NCBI RefSeq assembly: GCF_014851685.1
Contig: NZ_JACVAC010000009.1
Location: forward strand, 186,001 to 250,000
DNA: 64,000 nucleotides
Direction of reading: 5' to 3'
Source: Pseudomonas sp. PDM05
Lineage (GTDB): Bacteria > Pseudomonadota > Gammaproteobacteria > Pseudomonadales > Pseudomonadaceae
The notes under the pieces are model-generated. The model saw only the letters and a list, made by a program, of their open reading frames with translations. It searched no databases and was not told the DNA's origin. The stretch's first letter is position 1. Each line of letters opens with the position of its first letter. Made by a program: the position numbers and the translations under genes. This document shows positions 1-7,714 of this stretch, in pieces.

Positions 1-62
1 CTACGCGCCGCCGCGCCTGCGCTTGTGGCGATGGCCAGCCACAACAGCATCCAGTATTTCAT
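1..62 (-). CDS. Partial secreted protein, N-terminus only
   Basis: Reading leftward from an ATG at 62 there is an open frame of 20 codons that runs off the window edge. It starts MKYWMLLWLAIATSAG and looks like a signal peptide: a charged start, a hydrophobic core and small residues near the end. An AAGGA Shine-Dalgarno sequence sits about nine bases upstream. The gene follows the dehydrogenase gene at 99-1079 on the same strand after only 36 bases, so the two may be co-transcribed. The family cannot be told from so short a piece. Confidence 0.4.
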   Translation of the reverse strand, partial: MKYWMLLWLAIATSAGAAAR

Positions 63-98
63 CGGTGTGTATCCTTGAAAAAATAAACCCTATCGTGC

Positions 99-1079
99 TT
101 ACCCAGGGTGATGGGGGTTGCGTTGTAGCACCGCGTCCAGGATCCGGTCGGTTTTCAATGCCTCGATCGCCAACGATGGATGCAGCGCCTCACCGCGGAT
201 ATGCGCGTTCATGGCCAGCACGTGGTGCCACTGGATATGTGCGTGGCACGGCACCTCCAGGACCTCGCACTCATCCCCCTCAAGCCGCAAGGGTTGGTCA
301 TCGAACACCGAGAACTCGATACGCCCCTGGCTGCCGATCAACACGACACGATCTTCACGTCGGTCCGCGACAAAATTCCAGCAGCCCATGCCCAATGCGC
401 CCGAGGCAAAACGCCAGCTGGCGGTCACCGCATCCTCCGCGGCATAACGGCCGGCCTGGCGCGAGGTAAAACCGGCCACTTCGATGATGTCGCCGGCCAG
501 GTACTGGAACAGGTCGAAGCCATGGCTGGCCAGGTCGGCAAAGTAGCCGCCACCGGCAATCGCCGGGTCGGTGCGCCAGTTGTCGGCGTGGGCGTCCGCA
601 ACGGCCTGCGGCTTGCACAGGGTCCAGGTGAGGTGACGCAACTCGCCGATGCGCCCTGCTTGCAGCCAATCGCGTACCTGCTGGAAACGCGGCAAGGAGC
701 GGCGGTAGTACGACACAAACAGATGCAACCCGGCGCGCTCGAACGTGCGCTGCATCAACGCGCTCTGCTCGGCATTCATCGACATGGGCTTCTCGACGCA
801 GCAGTGCTTGCCGGCCGCTGCCACCATCAGGCTGTATTCAAGGTGGCTGGCGGGCGGCGTGGCGATGTACACCGCGTCCACCTCAGGGTCGTCGATCAGC
901 GCCTGGGCGTCGGTATAAAAACGCGCAATGCCGTGGCGTGTTGCATAATCGCGCACCGCCGCTTCACGGCGCCCCATCACGGCCACCAAGGCCGAACCTG
1001 GCGCTTTGTAGAAAGCGGGTCCACTCTTTAACTCAGTGACACTGCCGCAACCGATCATGCCCCACCGCACGGTGTTCAT
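99..1079 (-). CDS. Gfo/Idh/MocA family oxidoreductase
   Basis: A 326-residue NAD(P)-dependent sugar or cyclitol dehydrogenase of the Gfo/Idh/MocA family. The N-terminal Rossmann motif IGCGSV lies near residues 9-14 and the family EKP motif, carrying the catalytic lysine, at about 96-98. The C-terminal half is the usual alpha/beta substrate domain (GGGYFADLASHGFD region). The start was placed at the ATG at 1079 (MNTVRWG) because the dinucleotide fold begins there; a longer frame to 1154 adds residues unlike the family. It is divergent from the Nudix gene. The sequence does not identify the substrate; it is not part of the inositol cluster further along. Confidence 0.9.
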   Translation of the reverse strand: MNTVRWGMIGCGSVTELKSGPAFYKAPGSALVAVMGRREAAVRDYATRHGIARFYTDAQALIDDPEVDAVYIATPPASHLEYSLMVAAAGKHCCVEKPMSMNAEQSALMQRTFERAGLHLFVSYYRRSLPRFQQVRDWLQAGRIGELRHLTWTLCKPQAVADAHADNWRTDPAIAGGGYFADLASHGFDLFQYLAGDIIEVAGFTSRQAGRYAAEDAVTASWRFASGALGMGCWNFVADRREDRVVLIGSQGRIEFSVFDDQPLRLEGDECEVLEVPCHAHIQWHHVLAMNAHIRGEALHPSLAIEALKTDRILDAVLQRNPHHPG

Positions 1080-1206
1080 CTGTTTTCCTCGTCCGTTTTC
1101 ATCAAGGGCGCAGTATCCACATACCCCGAGGCCCACGCCAGCCGGACTTAGCATGACAATTGCATTACACTTTTATGACAATCATCCACCTGCGGGGGCA
1201 CAGACG

Positions 1207-1569
1207 ATGAAAATTCGCGCAACGGTCATTTGCGAACACGAGGGGCACATCCTCTTCGTGCGCAAGGCCAGATCAAAATGGGCACTGCCTGGCGGCAAGG
1301 TCGAACGTGGCGAGCGCCCGGTCGGCGCAGCCGAGCGGGAGCTGGAAGAAGAGACCGGCTTGAACGTGGACGGGTTGCTGTACTTGCAGGAACTGAAGGC
1401 CCGCGACACCCTGCATCATGTGTTCGAGGCCTCGGTAGTCAACGTCGCCGATGCAAAACCTTGTAATGAAATAGTCGATTGCCTCTGGCACGCCTATGCC
1501 GCGATGGATCAACTGGACACCACCGACGCCACCCGCCATATCGTCAAATCCTTCTTGCGACGCCTGTAG
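1207..1569 (+). CDS. NUDIX hydrolase
   Basis: A 120-residue protein with a complete Nudix box, G-x5-E-x7-REUxEExGU, at about residues 30-52 (GGKVERGE, then RELEEETGL). The glutamates of REXXEE bind the divalent metal used to hydrolyse a nucleoside diphosphate linked to another group X. The length is close to the minimal Nudix fold with no extra domain. The start at 1207 (MKIRATV) puts the first beta strand at the N-terminus. The gene stands alone: it is divergent from the dehydrogenase and ends three bases before the stop of the convergent sensor gene. Its substrate cannot be inferred. Confidence 0.92.
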   Translation: MKIRATVICEHEGHILFVRKARSKWALPGGKVERGERPVGAAERELEEETGLNVDGLLYLQELKARDTLHHVFEASVVNVADAKPCNEIVDCLWHAYAAMDQLDTTDATRHIVKSFLRRL

Positions 1570-1572
1570 TCT

Positions 1573-2034
1573 TCATTTCTGTTTGGCTTTGGCCTGCCCT
1601 CGCGAATACAGCGCTTCCACCAGTTTCTGCCGCTCGTCCTGGGGCAAATTGCCCGCGAACTCAGCCAGCGTGGCATCCACCAACGCCCGCAATGCCGCAT
1701 CGGCCTCACGCGCCTTGGCCAACTCACTCACCAGCCTCTCGCGGTCCAACGTCGGCGCTTGCAGTTGCTGGATCACCCCCAGCCGTGCTTCGCGACCGGC
1801 CATGATCAATGGCTGGCTGTCGGCGCGGTTGTGCCGCAACAGTTGACGCAGCTCCCTGCGACGCTCCGGCGGCAGCTTGAACATCGCCTGGCGCAACCCA
1901 TGCTGGTTGACCACGGCCTCGGCAGGTTTGGCCATGGCCATCCAATGGTAGAGGCCACCGCCCACCCCACCGAGCAAAAACACGTTGAGCAACACCGAGA
2001 CCAGCAACCACGGTTTAAGCGACTTTGAGGTCAT
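1573..2034 (-). CDS. Periplasmic CnrX/CpxP-type sensor, membrane-anchored
   Basis: A 153-residue protein with one N-terminal membrane anchor (about residues 8-29, WLLVSVLLNVFLLGGVGG) and a charged, helical periplasmic domain containing LPPERRRELRQLL and LPQDERQKL. This pattern of two LP-x-(D/E)R segments is typical of the Spy/CpxP/CnrX 'heavy-metal resistance' helical family. Its start overlaps the stop of the anti-sigma gene by four bases, so it is the last gene of the sigma / anti-sigma / sensor operon. By analogy with CnrYXH it may sense an envelope signal such as metal, but no metal-ligand cluster is obvious. Confidence 0.75.
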   Translation of the reverse strand: MTSKSLKPWLLVSVLLNVFLLGGVGGGLYHWMAMAKPAEAVVNQHGLRQAMFKLPPERRRELRQLLRHNRADSQPLIMAGREARLGVIQQLQAPTLDRERLVSELAKAREADAALRALVDATLAEFAGNLPQDERQKLVEALYSRGQAKAKQK

Positions 2035-2462
2035 TGCTCGGCTTCCTCGGCGTTGACGGAAAACACCACTTCAGCATCGCCCTGATCGAACACGCTGGGC
2101 AGCACTTCCGAGGACAGCATCGGCAGCGGCACGCTCATCGACGCCACGAGCACGCCGGCGACGATGCCCGCGATACCCGCGCCCACCAGGCTGGCGGATG
2201 ACCACCAGTTGGCGTAACGCGACAGCAATGATGCCCGTGGCGGTGCGGATCGGCGGATCTGCCGCGCCAGCGCCGGATCGGCAGGTGCCAGTTGATGGGC
2301 ATCCAACTGCCCGTCGAGCCAGCTGGCTTCACGCAACACTGCGCGGGCGTGGGCGTTGCCACTGTCGAGCAGAGCCTGGGCGGCCGTTCGTTCAGCGAGC
2401 GGCCAGCGGTGCAGGCTGGCGCCGTAGGCGTCGGCCAAGTGGGCGAATCGTTCGGGCGTCAT
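2031..2462 (-). CDS. Anti-sigma factor, single-pass membrane protein
   Basis: A 143-residue protein starting four bases inside the end of the upstream sigma-factor gene (ATGA overlap), the usual arrangement for a cognate anti-sigma factor. The N-terminal 85 residues are cytoplasmic and helical (MTPERFAHLADAYGASL, then a DPALARQIR stretch). A transmembrane segment lies at about residues 90-112, followed by a short periplasmic tail. I see no HxxxCxxC zinc anti-sigma motif, so it is not a ZAS-type protein. The assignment rests mainly on operon position and topology. Confidence 0.72.
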   Translation of the reverse strand: MTPERFAHLADAYGASLHRWPLAERTAAQALLDSGNAHARAVLREASWLDGQLDAHQLAPADPALARQIRRSAPPRASLLSRYANWWSSASLVGAGIAGIVAGVLVASMSVPLPMLSSEVLPSVFDQGDAEVVFSVNAEEAEQ

Positions 2463-3037
2463 GGTTTTTCCCTTCCTGGGCGGGCAAGCCCTGGTGTGTC
2501 GGCAAGTCTATTGCGCAACTGACGGCGAGCCCGTGACAGCAGGCTCTCCAGTGCCTCGACGCTGATGTTCATCAGCGCGGCGGCGTCGATGTTCGACAGC
2601 TCCTGGTAATACTGCAACACAATCGCTTCGCGCTGCCGCTCGGGCAGCGCGGCCAACGCGGCGGCCATCTGCGTGCTGCGGTCGGCGGCTTCGAGTTGCT
2701 CGTCCGGCGACGGGGCGCTGTCGGCCACTTCCAGGGCCTCATCCGCCTCCAGCGGGCGCTCCTTGCGCCGGCGCAAGCGGTCCCGGCACAGGTTCAGCGC
2801 TACCCGGTGCAACCACGTGTCGAACCGCGCTTCGCCCACTCGCCAGTTGGCCGCCTGGCGCCAGATCCGCAGGAAACTCTCCTGGGCCACGTCCTTGGCC
2901 TCGTCGGCATCCCCCAGGATCCGGCTGGCGAGCGCAAGCAAACGCGGGAGTTTGCGCGTCACCATTTCGTTGACGGCCGCAGGTTCGTTGTTGCCGATAC
3001 GCGCCAGCAGCTCTACGTCCGGATCAGTGTCTTTCAA
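2459..3037 (-). CDS. ECF-family RNA polymerase sigma factor
   Basis: Encodes sigma region 2 (LLALASRILGDADEAKDVAQESFLRIWR, about residues 30-60) and region 4 (LPERQREAIVLQYYQELSNIDAAALM followed by the helix-turn-helix VEALESLLSRARRQLR), separated by a short linker. There is no region 3, as expected for an ECF sigma. A TTG start at 3037 (LKDTDPDVELL) begins just before region 2.1. A GTG at 3097 is the alternative, but it would overlap the upstream YXWGXW gene. It is first of a three-gene overlapping unit with an anti-sigma factor and a periplasmic sensor, and 37 bases downstream of the YXWGXW gene. Confidence 0.88.
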   Translation of the reverse strand: MKDTDPDVELLARIGNNEPAAVNEMVTRKLPRLLALASRILGDADEAKDVAQESFLRIWRQAANWRVGEARFDTWLHRVALNLCRDRLRRRKERPLEADEALEVADSAPSPDEQLEAADRSTQMAAALAALPERQREAIVLQYYQELSNIDAAALMNISVEALESLLSRARRQLRNRLADTPGLARPGREKP

Positions 3038-3074
3038 TCGGGTAATTCTCGGTCCGCAGGCTAAGTGGCAGGTT

Positions 3075-3386
3075 TCAACGCATCCAACGTCCTTCACGCC
3101 AGACCCAGTTCGGCCCGTGGGATTCCCAATGCCCCGGCTGCCAACGTGCGTTGCGCATCACCGGCTGCCAGTGGCCCGGCACCCAGGCGTAGGCGCCGCG
3201 TTCCCATCGCCAGTGGCCACGGTCCCAGGCATAACCGGGGCGCCCGGCGGGAATCACCTCGACCCGCTCCACCGGCGGCGCCTGGCGAATGATGATCTCG
3301 GTCTGGGCAAACGCCGGGGTGCTGACAAACGCGGCGAACGTCAGCGGGATCAGCAAGGCATAACGCAATCGGGCCAGTGTGCTCAT
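3075..3386 (-). CDS. YXWGXW repeat secreted protein
   Basis: A 103-residue exported protein. A signal peptide (LLIPLTFAAFVSTPAFAQ, cleavage after about residue 27) precedes a Trp/Tyr/Gly-rich segment with repeats of the form Y-x-W-x-x-G-x-W: GYAWDRGHW, AYAWVPGHW, ARWQPGHW, NWVWREGRW. The function of this family is unknown. The ATG at 3386 has an AAGGAG Shine-Dalgarno at good spacing. A longer frame to 3695 is not supported. It lies immediately upstream of the sigma-factor gene on the same strand, so it may be part of that regulon. Confidence 0.85.
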   Translation of the reverse strand: MSTLARLRYALLIPLTFAAFVSTPAFAQTEIIIRQAPPVERVEVIPAGRPGYAWDRGHWRWERGAYAWVPGHWQPVMRNARWQPGHWESHGPNWVWREGRWMR

Positions 3387-3611
3387 GGCAACTCCTTCAG
3401 GTGACGAACGAAAATGTCCGCTGCTGATGGGTTGAACGGCACGTGCTGCAGAATCCGTCGCAGGACACGCAGGTTTTTTCCGCACAGTGCGTAAGAGGAA
3501 GTATTGCCCACGGGCCGGCAACGCTGGATGAAATGTTTGAAAGGTGTGCGACGGATGTGTGCCGGTGGCGACGTTCAATAGATGACGCACCCCACACCAA
3601 GAGGAAATGCC

Positions 3612-3752
3612 ATGTCCCGTCGCCTTTACATGCTCGTTGCCGCCCTGTTGATCGCAAGCCTGAGCGGCTGCGTGATCGTGCCCGAGCACCGGCATTGCTG
3701 CTGGCGCTATTACGGCGCGGTGTCGACCACCACCGCCGGCGTCAACAGCTAA
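3612..3752 (+). CDS. Small lipoprotein (46 aa)
   Basis: A short frame of 46 codons beginning MSRRLYMLVAALLIASLSGC. It has a charged N-terminus, a hydrophobic core and a lipobox LSGC, so Cys20 would be lipidated after signal peptidase II cleavage. The mature part is only 27 residues and contains VPEHRHCCWRYYG, rich in His, Cys and aromatic residues. An AGAGGA ribosome-binding site lies about seven bases upstream. The stop overlaps the stop of the convergent DUF1652 gene. It is divergent from the YXWGXW protein, whose mature part is also aromatic-rich. Confidence 0.7.
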   Translation: MSRRLYMLVAALLIASLSGCVIVPEHRHCCWRYYGAVSTTTAGVNS

Positions 3753-4084
3753 CCCACCGCCGCAAAACCGCGGCGCCCGGCCTTGAGTTCAGTGCGCAGC
3801 TCACCGATAAGGTTTGAGATGGAACGGATGCTGTCCAGACCTTCGGGGGACACGCAGGTCAGCAGCAACTCGACGCGACCGGAGACCGGCTCGAACACGC
3901 TGATGCGCAGCGAGCCATCGCTATTGAGGGTGCACTCATTTTTTCCCGCCAAGCGCTGGCGGGCCGGCGCCAGAAAGCCAGCACGTGACCTCTCGTCTGT
4001 TGCCCTGACGAAAACTTGACTCCCACCCGCGATCGCCAGACGCTCTGGCTTTATGCCACTCCCCGAGCAGCCGACCATGAGCAT
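3749..4084 (-). CDS. DUF1652 family protein
   Basis: The C-terminal 65 residues (NECTLNSDGSLRISVFEP, VSGRVELLLTCVSPEGL, SIRSISNLIGELRTEL) match the small DUF1652 proteins common in Pseudomonas. These typically start about 20 residues before an IIESSFLPL-type segment, here RSRAGFLAP. The start is unresolved: the only ATG codons (4084 and 4078) lie inside the 5' end of the divergent diguanylate cyclase gene and have no good ribosome site, while the codons nearer the expected start are not standard starts. The true gene is probably shorter than drawn. Function unknown. Confidence 0.6.
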   Translation of the reverse strand: MLMVGCSGSGIKPERLAIAGGSQVFVRATDERSRAGFLAPARQRLAGKNECTLNSDGSLRISVFEPVSGRVELLLTCVSPEGLDSIRSISNLIGELRTELKAGRRGFAAVG

Positions 4085-5021
4085 CGATCCCCCGAGCCCG
4101 CCCGACAGCGACGTTTACAAAACCCTGCTGGAATCGACCAAGGCGATCCCTTGGCGGATCGACTGGCAGAGCATGACCTTCAGCTACATCGGTCCGCAGA
4201 TCGAAACACTGCTGGGCTGGACGCCGCAAAGCTGGGTCAGTGTGGATGACTGGGTCGCGCGCATGCACCCGGACGATCGCGAGTACGTAGTGAATTTTTG
4301 CGTGTCGCAATCGCGCGCCGGCGTAGACCACGAGGCCGATTACCGTGCGCTGACGGTGAACGGCGACTATGTGTGGATCCGCGATGTGGTGCATGTGGTG
4401 CGCAAGGACGGCGAAGTGGAGGCGCTGATCGGGTTCATGTTCGACATCAGTGAGCGCAAGAAGACCGAGGAACACCTGATCCGCCTGCAAAAGCAATTGG
4501 AGGAATACTCCTTCCAGGACGGCCTCACCGGCATCGCCAACCGCCGCATGTTCGACACCGTGCTCGAACGCGAATGGACCAGCGCCCAACGCAGCCAGTT
4601 GCCGCTGTCGTTGATCATTCTCGATATCGACTTTTTCAAGCAGTACAACGACCACTACGGCCATATCAAGGGTGACGAATGCCTGCGCCAGGTGGCCAAT
4701 ACACTGGCGCAGGCGGCCAACCGCCCACGGGATTTCATCGCACGGATCGGCGGTGAAGAGTTTGTGTGGCTGTTGCCGGAGACCGATGCAACCTCGGCCA
4801 GGCTGGTGGCGCAACGCTGCCTGCACCTGATGCGTCAACGCCAGATCGAACACGGGTTTTCGCCGGTGTCCAGGCTGCTGACCTTGAGCCTCGGGGTTGG
4901 CACTCATATCGTCAGGCCTGCCAGTTCGATGCTGGGGTTTGTCGAGCAGGTCGACAAATTACTCTACAAGGCCAAACACAATGGACGGATGCGCGCAGAG
5001 TTCGCCGATATTGAAGTTTGA
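4077..5021 (+). CDS. PAS-GGDEF diguanylate cyclase
   Basis: A 314-residue soluble protein. A PAS (PAS_3-type) sensor domain spans about residues 20-128, ending at FDISERKKTEE, and a short coiled-coil leads into a GGDEF domain at about 145-308. The catalytic motif is GGEEF (225-229) and an intact allosteric I-site RPRD lies five residues upstream (216-219), so an active cyclase with product inhibition by cyclic di-GMP is expected. There is no EAL domain and no membrane segment. The ATG at 4077 (MSIDPP) is preferred over 4053 because a GAGCAG ribosome site precedes it. Stands alone; followed by a hairpin-rich gap. Confidence 0.93.
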   Translation: MSIDPPSPPDSDVYKTLLESTKAIPWRIDWQSMTFSYIGPQIETLLGWTPQSWVSVDDWVARMHPDDREYVVNFCVSQSRAGVDHEADYRALTVNGDYVWIRDVVHVVRKDGEVEALIGFMFDISERKKTEEHLIRLQKQLEEYSFQDGLTGIANRRMFDTVLEREWTSAQRSQLPLSLIILDIDFFKQYNDHYGHIKGDECLRQVANTLAQAANRPRDFIARIGGEEFVWLLPETDATSARLVAQRCLHLMRQRQIEHGFSPVSRLLTLSLGVGTHIVRPASSMLGFVEQVDKLLYKAKHNGRMRAEFADIEV

Positions 5022-5042
5022 CGCCGAGGTCAAATCGCGGGC

Positions 5043-5080
5043 AAAAAAAATCCCAAGTAGCTGATGGAAACTTGGGATTT
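5043..5080 (-). terminator. Rho-independent terminator-like hairpin
   Basis: AAATCCCAAGT (5048-5058) pairs perfectly with ACTTGGGATTT (5070-5080) around an 11-base loop. On the minus strand the hairpin is followed by a run of T (the eight A bases at 5043-5050 read on the plus strand), so it fits a terminator for leftward transcription, such as that of the small membrane protein at 5299-5559. On the plus strand it could also stop the diguanylate cyclase transcript, but there the T run is short. Confidence 0.6.
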
Positions 5081-5145
5081 AAAAATGCATAAACCGTGGG
5101 AGGTGAACGCCCGACTATAGTAGCGATTGTAAAAAGCTGTAACAA

Positions 5146-5180
5146 GACTGTTTTAATCCTTTCGTCGGATTAAAACAGTC
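5146..5180. repeat. Perfect 14-bp inverted repeat
   Basis: GACTGTTTTAATCC at 5146-5159 is exactly complementary to GGATTAAAACAGTC at 5167-5180, with a seven-base loop TTTCGTC. There is no T run on either side, so it is not a classical terminator. It could be an RNA structural element, a protein-binding palindrome or a remnant of a mobile palindrome. Confidence 0.6.
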
Positions 5181-5298
5181 GTAAGTCATTCAATAACCAC
5201 ACATTTTTTAAGGCGGCCGACATACAAATGCCACTTTTTGGTGCAAGTAAGCTTGATACTTGCGACCTATATTCCCCCTTATAAAAAATGGTTATTAA

Positions 5299-5559
5299 CT
5301 AAGGCGCGGTGACACTCTCTGGCGCTTGTGCACCCAATTGCCTGCAACTGTCGCCCAGTTTGATAGCGTGGGTCGTCGTCGCGCTGGCGACTCGCTCCAT
5401 TTGCCGACAAAGCAGCAGACGCTCGGCCGCCTCGGCCCGATGGCGATCGGCGCTGGCGTTGATATGCATAAAGTAGCCGCCCAACAGCACCGCGACACAC
5501 AGCACGCCGACCGCATAGTGGCGCAAGCTGTTTGGCGATGAAGGTTCTGGCTGGTACAT
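5299..5559 (-). CDS. Hypothetical single-pass membrane protein (86 aa)
   Basis: The frame encodes MYQPEPSSPNSLRHYAVGV and continues with a hydrophobic segment (about residues 16-33, YAVGVLCVAVLLGGYF). After that comes a helical, charged tail with two cysteines (LLLCRQMERV and DSCRQLG). I know no named family for it. The ATG at 5559 places the membrane segment near the N-terminus; a longer frame to 5625 is possible. The ribosome site is weak. The gene lies between the diguanylate cyclase and the AbrB-type protein and is not clearly part of an operon. Confidence 0.5.
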   Translation of the reverse strand: MYQPEPSSPNSLRHYAVGVLCVAVLLGGYFMHINASADRHRAEAAERLLLCRQMERVASATTTHAIKLGDSCRQLGAQAPESVTAP

Positions 5560-5652
5560 GGCCCCGTGACGACCTGTTCTATCTGCGACGAAGCGTGCAA
5601 TTGTATGCAAATAGAAACACAGCAATTGTCGTGGTTTTGTAAAGCACCGGCC

Positions 5653-6717
5653 TTACACAGACACAGGCTTTTCGTTGGCGCTTGCACGCCCCTTCAACAG
5701 CCGATACACCGGCAGGCACGCGGCCTGGATCAGCAGCATTCGGATCACCTGCATCGCCGTCACCAATGTAACCGCCAGCCCCAGCGCCTCTGCGGTCAGG
5801 CTCATCTCCGGTGCGCTGCCGGGCATCATGCCCAGGGCCAGCGACAACCATGGCATCTGCAGCCACGTGCCCAACGCCCATGCGGCGGCTGCGGTCGCAA
5901 CCAGCGAGCCAATCAACAACGCCAGCACCTTGACGAGAAACCCCGGTGCGCGGCGGAAAAAATCCCGCTCGAAGGCGGCGCCCAGCGCACACCCGATCAG
6001 CAACTGGCCGACACCACTGAGCCAACCGGGCATGCTCATCGACAAATTGTTACACCCTACCCCCACCGCACAGATCAGGAACGGCCCGAATGTCCAAGGG
6101 TTGGGCAGGTTGCAGCGCTTGAAGCCGATAGCGGCCAACAGGCTCATAGCCAGCAGAAAGATCAACCAGGGCCAGATCACCGGCAATGGCGCAGCCATCA
6201 CAGGATGAGCCAGGCCAAGGCTGGCCAGCGCAGGCACGGCCAGCAGGATCAGCAGCAGCCGTAGACTGTGGGCGGCGGCGATAAAGCTGGTGTCCGCCTG
6301 GCGCTGACGACCGAGGTGAACCATCTCCGTAGAGTTGGCCGGCATCAGCGCGAAGAACGCCGTGCCGAAGGCGACGCCAGAGCGGTTCAACAGCCACACC
6401 GAGCTCAATGCCAGCACCAGCGTCAACAGCACCGCCGTGACAATCAGCCCCAGGTGCGCCGCCACCTGCTGCATCACCGGCAAGGTGAAATAACAGCCAA
6501 TCGCCACCGCGACAATCAACTGGCCCGCTTGGCGCCCATGGGGAATTTGCGCCATCCTCGCGCCGCCGCAGCGGCCGATCAGCACAGCCAGCAAAGCACC
6601 TATCACCCAGGGCAGCGGCCAGCCGATCCACTGCGCAAAACTGCCGCCCAAGGTGCCCGCGATCAGGGTGACAAGCCAATACTGGCGAAGGTTGAAGGTC
6701 ATGTTGAGATCCGGCAT
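5653..6717 (-). CDS. AbrB family membrane protein (transporter-like)
   Basis: A 354-residue polytopic inner-membrane protein of the AbrB/'ammonia monooxygenase' family (PF05145). It is built as an internal duplication: a first half with ALMPANSTEMVHLG and a second half with GMMPGSAPEMSLTAEAL, each flanked by several hydrophobic helices. These repeated MMPG/(S)-x-x-EM segments are the family hallmark. The biochemical role is unproven, though transport or regulation of a small substrate is suspected. It is divergent from a LysR regulator across 92 bases, which suggests that the regulator controls it. Confidence 0.82.
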   Translation of the reverse strand: MPDLNMTFNLRQYWLVTLIAGTLGGSFAQWIGWPLPWVIGALLAVLIGRCGGARMAQIPHGRQAGQLIVAVAIGCYFTLPVMQQVAAHLGLIVTAVLLTLVLALSSVWLLNRSGVAFGTAFFALMPANSTEMVHLGRQRQADTSFIAAAHSLRLLLILLAVPALASLGLAHPVMAAPLPVIWPWLIFLLAMSLLAAIGFKRCNLPNPWTFGPFLICAVGVGCNNLSMSMPGWLSGVGQLLIGCALGAAFERDFFRRAPGFLVKVLALLIGSLVATAAAAWALGTWLQMPWLSLALGMMPGSAPEMSLTAEALGLAVTLVTAMQVIRMLLIQAACLPVYRLLKGRASANEKPVSV

Positions 6718-6809
6718 GGAGAAGTGTGCCGACAGGTTATAGACTCGCGCTCATCACAAAAAATATCCATTTGTGAACATCAACATCACATATTGTTATG
6801 CGAGAACCG

Positions 6810-7709
6810 ATGAATCTTAAAGCCCTGGAATACTGCGTCGAGATCGCCCGCCAAGGCAGTTTTACCAAGGCCGCGCAGGCGTTGCATGTGGCGCAACCGG
6901 CGCTGAGCATGGCAGTCAGCCGTCTGGAAGATGAACTGGGGGTGGCGCTGTTCAACCGCGCCACACGGCAGATCAGTGTCACAGCGGAAGGCCAACTGTT
7001 CCTCACCCGCGCTGAAGCCTGCCTGCAAGGCTTGGCCGGGGCCCGCCGCGAGTTGCAGGACCTGACGCAATTGCACAGCGGTGAAATCCGCGTCGGCATC
7101 CCGCCGATGTACGGCATCCGGCATATCCCGGAGTTGCTGATGCAATTTCGCGCGCACTACCCCGGCATCGCCATGCATGTGGTGGAAGGCAGCGCCGATG
7201 ACATCAGCGCACGCCTGGCAACGCGGGATATTGATGTAGCGTTGCTGGAGTCACGTCGCGTCGACCCGGACTGGAAGTCGGTCTTGCTGGGCAGCGATGA
7301 GATGGTGCTGTGCATGCATGAGCAGCATCCATTGGCGAGCGCGGCGTCGGTCACGGCCGAGGGTTTGCGTGGCGAGCAGTTGCTGGTGTTCGACAATACC
7401 TTCCTGCAACGGCACTTGCTCGACGCCTTTTGCGACGCTGCCCGCGTGCGCTTCAACATCGCCCTGGAAAGCAACTTCGTGCCGCTGGTGATTGCCGCCA
7501 CCCGCAATGGCATGGGGGTTTCCACCCTGCTGCGCTCGGTGCAACAACAGGAACCGGGCGTGGCCGGGGTGTCGTTCGAGCCCGCGCAGTTCATGCACTT
7601 CAACCTGTGCTGGAGAGGCAGCGAATACCTGTCCCAGGCCAATCGACGGTTTATTGAAACGGCGAAGGTGTATTTCCAGGAAGACGTCAGCTCACCGCTG
7701 TCGCACTGA
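6810..7709 (+). CDS. LysR family transcriptional regulator
   Basis: A 299-residue LysR-type regulator. The winged helix-turn-helix lies at residues 1-60 (MNLKALEYCVEIARQGSF, AAQALHVAQPALSMAVSRLEDELG), followed by a periplasmic-binding-protein-like effector domain from about residue 90. The ATG at 6810 is preceded by GAGAAC and gives the usual LysR N-terminus; an in-frame ATG at 6798 has no ribosome site. Being divergent from the AbrB-type gene with a 92-base gap is the classic LysR target arrangement. The inducer is unknown. Confidence 0.92.
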   Translation: MNLKALEYCVEIARQGSFTKAAQALHVAQPALSMAVSRLEDELGVALFNRATRQISVTAEGQLFLTRAEACLQGLAGARRELQDLTQLHSGEIRVGIPPMYGIRHIPELLMQFRAHYPGIAMHVVEGSADDISARLATRDIDVALLESRRVDPDWKSVLLGSDEMVLCMHEQHPLASAASVTAEGLRGEQLLVFDNTFLQRHLLDAFCDAARVRFNIALESNFVPLVIAATRNGMGVSTLLRSVQQQEPGVAGVSFEPAQFMHFNLCWRGSEYLSQANRRFIETAKVYFQEDVSSPLSH

Positions 7710-7714
7710 ACCGG

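Larger units (their letters stand above)
5022..5298. other. Gap with two strong hairpins, no gene seen
   Basis: This interval between the diguanylate cyclase and a small membrane protein is clearly AT-richer than its flanks. It holds two perfect inverted repeats, listed separately, and no convincing coding frame. A non-coding RNA is possible but I can point to no promoter with confidence. Confidence 0.5.
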
